A stretch of DNA of 64,000 bases, taken from Vicia villosa (Eukaryota > Streptophyta > Magnoliopsida > Fabales > Fabaceae). Position numbers and translations under genes: made by a program. Every line of letters begins with the position of its first letter. The first letter of the stretch is position 1. The notes beneath the pieces are model-generated. The model did not search any database and was not told where the DNA came from. It was given only the letters and a program-made list of their open reading frames with translations. This document shows positions 12,311 to 25,429 of the stretch, piece by piece. The stretch spans positions 112,551,476 to 112,615,475 of the forward strand of contig NC_081184.1 in assembly GCF_029867415.1 (NCBI RefSeq), in the 5' to 3' direction.

Positions 12311-13589
12311 CCAAAGTGTGCAAATAGAAAAAAACCAAGTACAGAAATAAAGCTCTATAAACTATACCTTTAATTAATACCTTGACTTTTGATGTAAGAT
12401 TAGACAATTCAAAAATTTACTCCCTCTGACCCCCAAATCGAACTAAACAGGTGGTGATAAGCCAAAATTTGTTTTTACTCCCTCATGTTCTCCTTACCAT
12501 TATATTTCACTGAAATGATTTTGGAAATGGTACTACTAGTTTCAATCTAATCATTTTTTATAAATAATTGTTCCACAACTACAAGAATATTTTTGGATTT
12601 TCCTCTATCTGCAATTAAGCCCTTAATCATTTAGGTATGAATCTTTTGATAATCATTAGCCACATTCCATCAACTCAATCTCATTTTTTCAATTTCACTT
12701 CATTTGGGTTCTCAATAGTGGCAGTGGACGATATTCTCTTAGAGATAAATTAAAGTTCATGCATCTAAGAACAATTTCCAAATATTCCTTCTACAACTTG
12801 AAGTACATTTTATTTCTAATAGGGATAGTTTTAACACGAGCATTAAAGTTGAAAGCGGTAGCAAAAATAACTAAGGATGATAATAGCAAACATATAACAT
12901 TAGTGGACATGTCATAAGAAAACCTTTAAGACATGCATAGGATTCTTTATATGAAAATTAAACAAGAACCACACAACTAATCCACAATATTTTGATTAAA
13001 AGAATTAAATACAAGAATATATTGATTATTCTTTATTGATTAAAATTTAAAAAAATATATTCAATAAGCATGAACCACACAACTAATCCACAATCTATTA
13101 AAAGAATTCAACTTATGAGGGTATTTTTACATTTAATTACTCACATTGATAAACTTAAAAAAGGGCACATTTATCATCACGAATATATAATTATTCAACC
13201 AAATTATGCCACCTTTTTGGTCGATCATAAAAGCTCACATGAACAATTTTATACTACATCTTTTATAAGTTCGATAGAATCATATTTACATAAGAGAAAT
13301 TACTTTTGCAATATGTTGTGTCAATTAAACTCAATTAAATTTACTAGATAAATTTAATAAAATAAATGAGAAGATCTTAAAATTCACACAACCATCACAT
13401 GTAATATAACTTGTATGTTTATTATATCATTTAATAATCACATGATTATCAAACTATTCTTATTGCATGGATAATAATAATAATAATAATAATAATAATA
13501 GGAAAAATAAATTTCAAAATGATCATTAAAAATTATATATAAGAAAAATAATTAAATTATATCAATATATGCCTACATAGCACTATAGT
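12311..13589. other. AT-rich spacer
   Basis: No gene is recognised. A direct repeat of 'GAACCACACAACTAATCCACAA' type occurs near 12966 and 13073, about 107 bases apart. A second (AAT)n array is listed separately. Confidence 0.4.
13471..13501. repeat. (AAT)n microsatellite
   Basis: Perfect trinucleotide array of about ten units. Confidence 0.92.
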
Positions 13590-15175
13590 AATCACTCGTA
13601 AATTGTACAATATGGTGACCCGGGTTCTGTAGTCGTTGGAATTCTCTGTTGCGCCACATCCACAAACAATGGCACAACGTGACCAACAATCTCTCCACAA
13701 GATACCATTAGATTAGTTTGGATCCAAGTCTTCAACTCTCCATGAAAGAAATCATCTCTAAACTCATCAGACACAAAATTCAACCAAATTTGCATAGCAA
13801 TAGAGTAGTCCCTAAACACATGCAAACTAGTTTCATCATATCACCACAATAGTGACACATAACATGCCTCATTCCTATCATGCTCTTGTTATAGTTTGTG
13901 AGAAGTCTATCATGATTTAAAAGTAAAATAAAACATCTCACTCTCTTAAATACACATAATTTCCGAATTTGTACTAGCCCTCATCAAATATAGCATCATC
14001 AAATTCACACAATAGATTGTACACCACTCCAAGAAAATAACCATTTGCACTAACTCATATAATAATATATTCATCTTTTCTGTACACACACTTCCCACGA
14101 GGGAAGATTAATAGATTTTTTTTAATTAACTCGTGCGCCATCTAGTTCTGCAGCAAATGTCATTTATAGTCTCCATTTAATGAAACCAAATCACATAACT
14201 TAGCTTTTAACCGTTTATTCGGAATAGCCAAATAATATTGGCTCCAACAAAATATAACTCTAACAAGCAATATCTCTATCATCTTCAACGATCTAACTCT
14301 AGTAGAATAAAGGCAAGACGCGAACGTAACAACCGTCTTCCATAAACTTGAGCCTGAAGTACGATACTTGACAATATCATGCATAATATTGCATACATAT
14401 TTGTTTTGCAAAATGTTACACCAAAATTCATCTGCATCAGTATGCAATTTCCATCCAAGCTTGAGAATGCAAGCTTTACTCATGTTGTCCAACCTTCTTA
14501 ACCCAAGACCTCCCAACCACTTAAGTTTGGTAACTTTTTCCCAATTCACTACATGATAATTCATTTTCCTCTATTTTTGCTCAAATAAATTTATGTTGCA
14601 AGCAATGAATTTCATCAATACAAGCCTTAGGAATTGTATTTGTCATCATAGGATGAATTGAAATAGCTTCCATGATAGTCTTTGTCAATGTCACTCTTCA
14701 AGCAAAAGAGAGATACTTCTCTTTCTAAACCACAGGTTTTAAGCTAATCTCATCAACAATACATTGAAAATTTGAATATTTAAGCGCTTTACCACGCAAC
14801 GACACACTAAGAAATACTTTCTAAGGTGTAAAATTTCTCGAAAATTTAATATATGAACTAATTTTTCTCTCATATTTTTAAAAACATTCTCGGAGAAGAG
14901 CACTCTAGTTTTTTCATTACTCACCTCTTAACCAAACATGTTATAATAAAGTTGAAGGATTTCCATGACACAATTAATTTGTTTTTCCTGGAGCTTCACC
15001 AAATAACAAGAGATCATATGCAAATATCAAATGAGAAACAATTTCGCCATTCCTCCCCATACGAAAGATGTTCCACTTCTCATCTTCAACATGTAAAATT
15101 AGGTAAAAAAATTTGTTCATGCAAAAAAAAAAGATGAAATCTCCTTGACGAATACTACGTTGCGGGACAGAAATA
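13590..15175 (-). mobile_element. Degenerate LINE (L1-type) reverse transcriptase 3' portion
   Basis: Minus strand, from 15175 down: FAYDLLLFGEAP near 15030-14990 (decayed FADD active site), then LTLTKTIMEAISIHPMM near 14690-14640 and IPKACIDEI near 14620. NWEKVTKLKWLGGLGLRRLDNMSKACILKLGW (14564 frame) is the conserved post-RT segment of plant LINEs. The zf-RVT/RNase H-like tail at 13825-13592 reads HVFRDYSIAMQIW. The order matches a plant L1 ORF2 C-terminal half, broken by stops. The 5' half is absent and no poly-A tail or target duplication was recognised. Confidence 0.75.
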
Positions 15176-15231
15176 ATTATTTTTTACACCATTCCATTTG
15201 TTACAGGTTTCAACAATAGTAAGAACATGCA

Positions 15232-15541
15232 TATGGCTATTATTTGGACCCATGGAACCGGAAAACCACTCGAGAACCAGTCCATTGGAATCAGATCAAT
15301 GGACCAGCCAAAAGGTTACTCGGTTCGGGAATGAATAATTTTTTTATCCGATACCAAAAAGGGATCATATATTAGATATTTATTGGATACTTTTGTCGGA
15401 TATCTGAAGTAACGGTCCGATTTCGATCTAAAAAAATGGTCCATCACTGTTTCGGTCCGGACCGAATTTACCCGATTACTATTTCGGTTCGGTTCTCGGG
15501 ATAGTAAATATCCGGACCGGATCGGACCGATAACAGCTCTA
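15232..15541. mobile_element. hAT-type MITE, 310 bp
   Basis: Flanked by a perfect 8-bp direct repeat AACATGCA at 15224-15231 and 15542-15549, the target duplication size of hAT transposons. The ends are imperfect inverted repeats: TATGGCTATTAT on the left and TAGAGCTGTTAT (reverse complement) on the right, 9 of 12 identical. Subterminal DNA is rich in CGGTCCGGACCG-like words, as in hAT elements. It has no coding capacity, so it is non-autonomous. Confidence 0.8.
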
Positions 15542-15549
15542 AACATGCA

Positions 15550-16419
15550 TAATAACATTTACCATAATTCTACTAATTTAAAATTGAATTAGAGAAAAAG
15601 TTTAAGGAAAAAGATATAAAATAGGAAAAAACAAAGAAAACATAAGGTCACATTCATTCATTCTATACATAAGCATTTATATAATTCTAAAAATAAATAT
15701 ATTTTTAATTTGTCTTACTTTCTATTCACTTTTGTTTATACTAAAAAAAAAAAAAATCAAAAAATCATCTCGATTTGTATTCATTTTCCACCAACTTTCA
15801 TTCCACTTTCTTCTCTTCCCCTCAAAAAAAGAAAATCATAAAAAAATATCCTTATTCATGCAATTCGTTATTAGCCGTTCATTTTTTTCTATGTTTGTTT
15901 CAGCAATCAAATAAAAAAATACTAATATAAATGATTTTAAAAAATCAAAATAGGAAGTAAATCATTATGAAATTTAAATGTCCTTTTCTATTACATTGAT
16001 TGCCTATTGCTTCTCAAAGATAAAAACAAATTTTTTGATAAGGCAAAGATAAAAACAATCCATAACTTGAAGATTTTTCCTATCATTTCTTTTTTCTATT
16101 TTTTATTTTAAAAACAAATTCTTTCAAAAACACATGAATCATTCCCACCTTAATTTTGTTTTCTTTCTCGCAAAGAATCATTCCCACCATAATCCTTCAT
16201 AAGTTACGTCTTTCTCACTTCCTTCAAGTTTAATTCATTTTTGATATTTTTTTCTCCATTTCTTAGCTTCCAATTCAGTTCTCTCTGGTGAGTAATCTAT
16301 AATCTATTATCTATAGCATAAGTGCTTATTACGATAAGCTGTTTTCACAATTGCTTATTCTAGTAGTAGTTAAGGTGAAATAAGTTAATCAATTTTTATT
16401 TTGACTGAGAATTTTTCAG
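15550..16419. other. 5' flank of GH127 gene copy 1
   Basis: AT-rich. The last 300 bases, from about 16130, are related to the flank before copy 2 (from about 28670), including 'AAAGAATCATTC' and 'TTTTCAGAAAG/TTTTCAGATGG' near the start, so the promoter/5' leader belonged to the duplicated unit. No clear TATA box was chosen. Confidence 0.5.
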
Positions 16420-19400
16420 ATGGAGGCACTTGTGTATGCTTTTGTGGCCTTTATGCTGTGTGGTTGTTCTTATGGAAGAGAATGCACGAACACTCCGACT
16501 CAATCGCACACGTTGCGATATGAACTAGGGGTATCAAAGAATGAGACATGGAAGAAAGAAGTGATGGCTCATTATCATGTAACACCAACTGATGATTCAG
16601 CTTGGGCTGATTTGTTACCAAGGAAGTTCTTATCAGAAGAACATCAACGTGGTTGGAGTGTTATGTATAGGAATATTAAGAATTTGGGTGTGTTTAAGCC
16701 ACCTGTTGGGTTCCTCAAGGAAGTTCCTCTTGAGGATGTGAGGTTACTGGAAGGTTCTGTTCATGCGGATGCGCAACGGACTAATTTGGAGTATTTGTTG
16801 ATGTTGGATGTTGATAGGTTGATTTGGAGCTTCAGGAAGACGGCTGGATTACCGACTCCGGGTAAACCGTATGGTGGATGGGAGGCTCCTGGTTTGGAAC
16901 TCAGAGGACATTTTGTTGGTAAATTTTATTTTAGCTTCTGGAATTCACTTTTGAAGGTTAATTTATAATTGATTTTTATATTTTTTTTTATAATTGAAGG
17001 GCATTACTTGAGTGCTTCGGCTTTAATGTGGGCGAGCACAAAGAACGATAGTCTGAAGGAGAAAATGTCGGCTCTTGTTACCGGTCTATCGGCTTGTCAG
17101 GAGAAAATCGGAACAGGCTATCTATCTGCATTTCCTGATGAGTTTTTTGATCGATTTGAAGCTATTGAATTTGTTTGGGCTCCCTATTACACCATTCACA
17201 AGGTATAAGAAAAACTATGTTTTGACTAGTGTAAGTGATTTTGGCCTTAATGTTGTGTGATCTCAATTACTCAATTTTTACAGATCATGGATGGTTTGTT
17301 GGATCAACATGTTAAAGCTGGGAATCCTCAAGCTCTAAAAATGTTGACATGGATGGTTGATTACTTTTACAATCGAGTGATGAATGTAATAGCAAAGTAC
17401 ACTGTACATAGACACTATGATTCTCTGAATGAGGAAACTGGAGGAATGAATGATGTCCTGTACAAATTATATAGCATAACGGTAGGTTAACTAGTTCGTG
17501 TAGTTTCTTTAACTCTCTTTTTGTTTCATGTGTTCATATAATGCATCTTCACATGTTGACTATGTAACTATGTTGCTTTTAAGTATATAAATCAACAGAT
17601 ATGGATTCTAATCCATAGCACATGGCGCCTGGTTATTCTGAACTGACTCTTTCATGTTATACAAATATGCAGGGGGATTCAAAGCATCTATTGTTGGCTC
17701 ACCTTTTCGACAAGCCGTGCTTTTTAGGGTTGCTTGCACTAGAGGTAACTAATTGATATTTATTATGACATAATTCTGTTAGATATAATTTTGGCTGAAA
17801 ATTTCAAGATGTTGCAACTTTTCTTCAAATTAATTTTATGAGAGCACTTATAAGTTATAACTAATGTTAGCTTTCAGATGAAATAATACACAATATATAC
17901 CAAAAAGTTTACATGCAAAATTTAATTATATTTATAGCCTTATATTTCAACTTCAACTTTTATGTAGGCAAATGACATAGCTGGATTTCATTCTAATACA
18001 CATATCCCAGTTGTTGTTGGAGCTCAAATGCGGTATGAAGTCACGGGTGATCCAATTTATAAGGTGAGTTCCTCATGCACATTCTAGATTACTAATCTAT
18101 TTTTCACTAAGTTTTCAGAAAGTTATGTTTATTTTCTATTTATTGGTGTAAGCTAATTTATTTCTTTTTTCAATTTTAATGTTTTGGAGGTATAACTTGA
18201 GGATAATAATCATTCAACACCCTTATACATGCCTTTCAATTTTCTAAGAATAGTTCTTGTGTTTTGGTGTGTTAGGACATTGGGACATTCTTTATGAGCA
18301 TTGTAAACTCTTCACACAGCTATGCAACTGGAGGGACATCAGTCGGCGAATTCTGGTACTAAGATGTCATCCTTTTAAGTTTCAGTTTTTTTCATTTGCA
18401 TTGAAATTATTCATAGAATTTGATTTCTTAAAGAAAATCTAGTAGAAAGTTTCCGTTCCTTTATTTTTACATGATAATCAGTTCTAAATTTCTTTCTGAA
18501 GCCTTTTATCTCAACTATTGTGCAGGAGTGATCCAAAAAGAATGGCAGATGCCCTGTCAAAAGAGAGTGAAGAATCATGCACAACTTATAATATGTTGAA
18601 GGTACAACCAAATGAACCAATCACTCATCATTCTATTAGTTCATCATGTAATCCTAGAGAAGATTTTCAGAGTTTCTTTAAACAGTTGTTAGAGGGAAGA
18701 CTTATTATACATTGTACCTCATTGGTATTACGTTTATGAATTATGCTTGAATCTGTTCCTACGTCAGTGTAACATGCTACTTCAGGGATGATTCATTGTT
18801 TATTTCCGTCGAAGTATTCATGCTGCCAAATATTGATTTCAGGTTTCACGCCACCTGTTCAGATGGACCAAAGAAGTCTCTTATGCAGATTATTATGAGC
18901 GTGCTTTAACGAATGGTGTACTCGGCGTTCAAAGAGGAACAGATCCTGGGGTGATGATTTATATGCTTCCTCTAGGTCGTGGGCAATCCAAAGCTACATC
19001 TTATCATGGTTGGGGAACACCATTTAATTCTTTCTGGTGCTGCTATGGAACAGGTGAGCAATCCAAACCCAAATCTTATCACGGTTGAGTAATATTCGTT
19101 GTAAACTCCTCAATTCTCTTACCAGAGAGCTATTCTCAATTTATTTTTCCTTTGTCATTAGGAATTGAATCATTCTCAAAGCTGGGAGATTCTATTTATT
19201 TTGAAGAGGAAGGGAATAATCCTAGTCTATACATCATTCAGTACATATCAAGTTCATTTAATTGGAAATCTGGCAAAGTTTTACTCACTCAGACAGTTGT
19301 CCCGGCTGCTTCGTCGGACCCTTACCTACGAGTTACATTTACCTTCTCTCCTAATGAGGTACCTATTACATTATCTTATTGCTTCTCATTTTGCCACATA

Positions 19401-20794
19401 TCTTCTGATGATAGGTATTGAACTTTTGAGGTTATAAATCTATAATGCCATTTTTTGAGAGCCTTATTTAAGAAACCAACAAGATATGTAATATAAGATC
19501 CTCCATATTTTCCTTCGACGACCTATCATTTCAAAACTTGATCTCTGCAGAAAAACGGGACTTCTTCAACATTGAACTTTCGTCTACCATCTTGGACTCT
19601 TGCCAATGGTGCCAAGGCGGTATTGAATACTGAAACTATATCTCTGCCAGCTCCAGGTCTGAATCTGTCTTTACTTCCCTTACTTATCTCACGCTGATAG
19701 ATGCTAGAATGTTTAATCACCAATAAGAAAAACAACGGAAAAGAACAAGCCCTTAGGTCATTCATATTTATGTTAGGACACACTCATACACACTACTAGT
19801 AAACCATACATAATTATGTATTCTTTATAGCAGGAAAAGTTAACATTTGAAACATGAAAGTAATATTTTACTGTCTTAACCTTTAGGGAATTTTTTGTCA
19901 ATCACGCGACAATGGAATGCCGATGACAAGCTGACCCTTCAGTTGCCTCTTATCATTCGAACAGAAGCCATAAAAGGTAGCTTTACTGGACAATCTATGA
20001 ATGAAATATACATATATTTCATGAAAGAATGTGTTTACTGATATTGTGTTTTCAAATGAAATTCAGATGAAAGACCTGAATTTGCATCTCTTCAAGCAAT
20101 TCTTTATGGACCATATCTTCTCGCCGGTCATACCTACAAAAATTGGGAAATTAAAGTTGGTGCTAACACATCTGTTGCAGACTCGATTACTCCAATTTCT
20201 TCCAGTTACAATAACCAACTAGTTTCTTTGTCACAAGACTTTAATAATTCAACTTTTGTTATAACAAACTCAAACCAAACACTCACAATGCAAAACTTAC
20301 CTGCACCTGGAACTGATATCGCTCTTCATGCTACTTTTAGACTTATCCAAAAGGATGCTATCAGTAAATCAGTGGTTTTAGAACCAATTGATCTACCTGG
20401 ATATACTGTAAGTCACCAAGGACCAGACCAACCTCTTATCGTTGAAGATTCCTCCCTCTACGGGCTTACTTCGGATTTTCTAGTTGTACCAGGATTGGAC
20501 GGACAAAATCAAACTGTATCTTTAGAATCAAAAAGCAACAAAAACTGTTACGTGTATAGCGATATGAGTTCTGGTTCAGGTCTTAAGCTCAAGTGCAAGT
20601 CTGGTTCTGAAGCTAGTTTTAACCAAGCAACAAGTTTTGTCTCTGGGAAAGGATTAAGGCAATACCATCCTATCAGCTTTGTGGCTAAAGGTGCATACCA
20701 AGATTTTCTTTTGGAGCCATTATTCAACTTCAGGGATGAGTATTATACAGTTTATTTCGACACTCAAGGTCATGCAAGTTGGAATTCTAAGTAA
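16420..20794 (+). CDS. GH127 family beta-L-arabinofuranosidase-like glycosidase, copy 1 (12 exons)
   Basis: Exons read with GT-AG borders: 16420-16918, 17000-17202, 17284-17481, 17673-17744, 17968-18063, 18276-18355, 18526-18601, 18843-19053, 19162-19358, 19551-19656, 19887-19976, 20067-20794. They sum to 2556 nt, in frame, for 851 residues. A hydrophobic N-terminus ending near CSYG suggests secretion. The DUF1680/GH127 catalytic part contains GGTSVGEFW (E381), EESC (E399, C401) and FWCCYGTG (C474, C475). These fit the acid/base Glu, the zinc ligands and the nucleophilic Cys of bacterial HypBA1, an enzyme that removes L-arabinose from hydroxyproline-linked chains. The C-terminal ~180 residues (TVSLES..., LRQYHPISF, FRDEYYTVYF) look like an AbfB-type beta-trefoil sugar-binding domain. 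Substrate is inferred. Intron phases are identical to copy 2. Confidence 0.92.
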
Positions 20795-23251
20795 GCTTTG
20801 CATAGAAAGGTTCAAATAATGAAAATATATTTATAGAAAGATTAACGGTTGAATTTCTTGTGCACGGTGCTCTAAATATATAAAATGGATGGGTTACTTC
20901 TTTTATACTAAATTTTCAGTGGAATATAAATGAATAGTGGATTGTTTTAATCCATTTATTAAAATTTAAGTAAAAATGTATCCATAGCTCATTTTACCAA
21001 TGGAAATCATGGCACAATGATACTTGGAGTGCATCACTACGAGTATAGTTTAGGGAGTTGATATCTTCACCCTTATCTGTGCCCTCTCACCATCACAGTA
21101 AAAACTCACAAGTGCCTCTAGTATCCGGAAATACATCTCCGGACGCATTTTTTTTAAGTCATTCCTCAAAGCAAATTGAATAGTCCCCCTATAATACCAA
21201 ATTTTATTCGTAGACGCATCTCCGTATGCGTAAAAGGTAAATTCGTAGATGCATATTTGTATGCGTAAAAGATAAGTTCGAAGATACATCTCTATAAACA
21301 CTATTTATTCAAAAATTAGTGGGAGTTCCGGAGATGCTTCTCCGAACGCTTTTGTTTTATATCCTCGTGCCAGATTCTTCCCTCTTTACATAGATGTTCT
21401 ATCAAGACATAATTGGATTTATGATAATTCAATAATATTGATACACCACAAACCTAAGCTTATACATTAAATCTCTATAAGCATGGTCTAACCTATATAG
21501 CATGCAAACAATGCAATAATGCATTATCGCAATAGCGATATTAATGAATACTAGAAAATTAAAAGGAGATAAGGGAAGAAGAAAAGATACACAGATATAT
21601 ATAGTGGTTTGCATTCATCCTCGTTTTACCTACTACACTCTTCAATGGTGTTAATAACCACTATAAAATGGTCACGATCTTCCCCTATTTTGATAAGTTT
21701 GATACAAGTATTTTGGTTACAATAAACTATCACACGATAATTCTCTTTGTTGATGCAGACACTTAAACTGCTAACAAGAACAAGACCTATAAAGATCTTG
21801 ATCCAATAACCTTGCTCTCTAGAATAACCTGCTCCAACTATTCGTGTGTGGCAATTCACCTGGTCCCACCGATTTCTTGTCTGAGAAATTACCATTAGCT
21901 AAGTGTTGATTGGACAACTCCTAACTTTGTATGGGAGAAATCTTTCTCCAACTCCATCAAAGATGGATAACTTCCAGCTTTGCCTTATGGACAATTGATA
22001 CTTGATCTCGCCAAAGTCTTCCTTGGAGTATATTGATATTGTCTCCTTGATAGATAACAATAAAGATCAAACACCATTTAAGAAATCATACCTCCACCTG
22101 TTACGAACAACAAACTTCACACAAAAACATTAGATATCTTAATGTACCACTAGTCACCCTTAACACTCAATCTTTAGAGATGAAGGTCCTCAACAATGGA
22201 AAAAGACTAAGGATGAATAAGGTGAACAGTGTCAAACTATCTTGCACATACTCTAATACACAAGGTGTTAGACAAAGGATTAGATGAATGTGAATGAAGA
22301 ACATACACACAAGGTTCTCTTAAATTTCTGGATAAATGGGTTTTGGTTCTTGATTGATATCATGAGTTTGATTAAACATGAACAATACTTCAAGATTAAT
22401 CTACTCACTCTCTCGGATTCACTTAAAACAACAACAAATTGCACAAGAACAACGTGCAACAAAAAAGTGAATCTGATATGGATTACACTCAAGAGGTTGT
22501 TCTAGAGAAGAAGAGAAAAATTCATGGTGATAGGTATAGACACACTAAATAAGAGAAGACAAATTGACATTTTTGTCTCTATGGATTTTAACCCGCATGT
22601 TTCACACACTTTTTACTTTAATTAAAAAAATGACTATTTAAATTTAAGATGGAAAATTGGATTTGTGAAGCTATGATTCGAGTCAAGAAGAAATTATGAT
22701 TCAAATCAAGTTATATGTTTAATTCGAGTCAATCTGAGCATAGCACAAATTTTGCTTCATGGAGACACTTGATTTGAATCATAAGTAACACTTGATTTGA
22801 GTCACGTGAGGTTGTGATTCAAATCATGTTCGTTTGTTGATTTGAGTCAATTCATCCAGAGGCAAATTCCATTTTTCACAAGGTTCCTAATTCCAATCAC
22901 ACTTAACACTTGATTTAAATAAAGTAACTCAACATTATGATTTAAGAGCTCTAACTTGGGATTCAAGCCACACCTTATGAAACGACAAAAGAGAAATTTG
23001 CAAGGCTAAAAAAGGGACACTATCATGGATTAAACACTCTTATTTATTGAGTAATGGGGGTTCTCAATGGTAAAAAAAAACAATAGTTGAAGCAATTATA
23101 ATACAAATCAAAAGCGAACAAAATAAAAACACGTGAATATTGAGTGATAAACAAATTACAAATACACATATAAAGTATAACAAAATAAATTCAAATTGGC
23201 AAAAACATCAAAACAAATAAACGATATCATACGATAATGTGACTACACTTT

Positions 23252-23254
<3 letters not shown>
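20795..23254. other. Spacer after GH127 copy 1: palindromic repeats and LTR-like DNA
   Basis: The first 200 bases match the 3' flank of copy 2 (shared words CAGTGGAATATAAATG and GTGGATTGTTTTA). At 21125-21345 there are several degenerate ATCTCCG/CGGAGAT words. From about 22660 to 22990, GATTCAAATCA/TTGATTTGA words recur many times, a composition common in legume copia LTRs (SIRE-type). No coding sequence is credible. Confidence 0.4.

Positions 23255-23348
<94 letters not shown>
23255..23348. repeat. (TC)n microsatellite
   Basis: Perfect dinucleotide array of about 94 bases. A (GA)n array on the same strand at 23587-23625 is its inverted partner. Confidence 0.95.
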
Positions 23349-23350
<2 letters not shown>

Positions 23351-23579
23351 CTTTTGTTGTTTGGAAAATTTAAGATATTATGGTTGAAAAATTATTCAAA
23401 GCGTTATTTGGAATTTGACGATATAATGAATCCAGTGAATTTCCTTAGCACATAACAGATGAGCGTACAACATTTTCCATGAGTTATAAAGCCCCCACTG
23501 TATTAAACACTTAATGCGCGTAAATATCGATAATATCTCGTTACTTTCTCCCTCTTTGACAAATAACAAAAGTGAAATA

Positions 23580-23586
<7 letters not shown>

Positions 23587-23625
<39 letters not shown>
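23587..23625. repeat. (GA)n microsatellite
   Basis: Perfect dinucleotide array of about 39 bases, complementary to the (TC)n array 240 bases to the left. Confidence 0.93.
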
Positions 23626-23628
<3 letters not shown>

Positions 23629-24218
23629 CAAACAACAAAATTCATGATAATACAAAAGCTAAAAAGAGAAAGTCGAATTAGTGAACTAAACAAACACCAT
23701 AAAAATAGCATACAATACCAATTTTTGCAAACTCGCAATTTTAATAAAAATATCAAGAAAAATATAGCAAAATAAGAATCACAAAGATACCATAATATAC
23801 GTGACTAAAAAATTGTCACAAAGTACATAATCCAAAATATAGTCAACCATATCAAATCAGCCAGTCAATCCTAAAACGTCATAAATATCCCAAAAGATGA
23901 CATGATGCAGATGCTAGGATATGATATGCATGAAATAAAAACTAAATCAAGGTAGATCAGCTGCTTCAACAAGAGGAAGTGCAAGAGGTGCAAGATCAGG
24001 GTCAAATGGCTCTGAATCTAGATCGAAAGTACCAATAGGAAAGATGAGTTTAGATCTACCAAGTCGCTCGATAGCAGCTTTCCCTGAATCCACTTGAGCA
24101 ATAACCCGGGATTCACCAGCCCGCATCTCGACTTTAACTCTTCATTCAGGTTCACCCAACTATCCTCACCTTCCTTAGCAACACCTTTACTGTGTGTCGT
24201 GATTCGTTATTCCCTAAC

Positions 24219-25146
24219 CTAATTATTAGCCAAAAATTTCCTGAACCATTCATCAAAATATGCCTTCATGTTAGTAGTTAATAGCCCAAAACTGGATGCA
24301 CCAGACTCATCAGAAGGGTCCTTCACTGGTTCCACAATTTGGTCATCATATACTTGCCTGCCAAATTTCTCAAGGTAGTAATACACACCATCAATGTCTC
24401 TATAGTACCTCATCATGGAAACTTTGTATTTGTCTAGAATCTTTAAAGCTTCAACCAAGTCCTCTTCCTTGGACACGTTACCATTAATCTCTAGAATCAT
24501 CTGCACAAAAGAAGAGAAAAACAAAGGTCTTTTTGAATTTTCCTTGTAGTGGAGCCTCCAATCAATAATGAAATCTACCCAATCAAATCCATTATTTGAA
24601 AAAAGATCCCACGACAGGTAGAGGTCAAAGTTGTCAGCCCTGTCGCAATTTTATGCTTCCTGTAGAACACCTTAACAACGGTCCAGTGGAGAATTCGTAT
24701 GTTGAACTTCACTTGACTAATGGGGAAGTTTAAAATACCAATGTCTTCAACCATAGACTTAGAAATAGACAGATTAAAACGAAATTTATTATACTTATAC
24801 AATTTAGCAACAATTACACTTGAACTAGAAGAAGTCAGACCAAGATACTTAGTAAAGTCAGGTATTCGAATTTCACAACGCAATACTTGAATTTACTCTC
24901 AAGACCAGCAATAGTAAGTTCAAGGTTATAGTAAAAGGCTTTTCCATGATAAAAGTTAAACTTCTTGCTCAAACCAATAAATTTCAACAAATGGTGGTCA
25001 ACAAAAGGTTTAAGGAACTCAGCTCTCAACTCAGAATCAGCAGTAGAATCAACATAATACTCTAGTTCAATAGGCTTATTCATGAATTTTTCATGGTACA
25101 ATTTCAAGCTATCCTCGAGCTGAAGATGTATTACCTTGTGGCACAT
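24219..25146 (-). pseudogene. Unknown retroelement-like ORF, broken by frameshifts
   Basis: Three overlapping or adjacent minus-strand frames read as one protein. The first starts at an ATG at 25146 (MCHKVIHLQLEDSLKLYHEKF) and runs on with LLKFIGLSKKFNFYHGKAFYYN. A frame change near 24870 leads to RIPDFTKYLGLTSSSSS...SKSMVEDIGILNFPI, and another near 24560 leads to FSSFVQMILEINGNV...FGLLTTNMKAYFDEWFRKFL. Frames differ by one base each time, so it is a pseudogene. The pattern resembles the uncharacterised 'putative plant transposon protein' ORFs that accompany legume retroelements, but I cannot name a domain with certainty. A short (GA)n lies just upstream at 25208-25228. Confidence 0.5.
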
Positions 25147-25429
25147 ACCAAAGACTTGAGAGACGAGGGTGAAGAGAGAGAAGTAGTGTGAGGATATGAG
25201 TTTTGAAGCGGAGAGAGAGAGAGAGAGAGAAGTTTTATTTGTTTCATTATTGTCTATTGTGGTGGTGATAAATGTCTCCACCGTGAGACACTTGTCACTG
25301 ATGTGGTGGCTTATCTTGGTATTCCCATGCACGCTCCCTTTCCTTCCTTTACGGTACACTAGCACACTTCAACCATCAGATCTATTGACCAAGTCAGATC
25401 TCAAGATCCCCTGTTAGGTCTTGGCTGCA

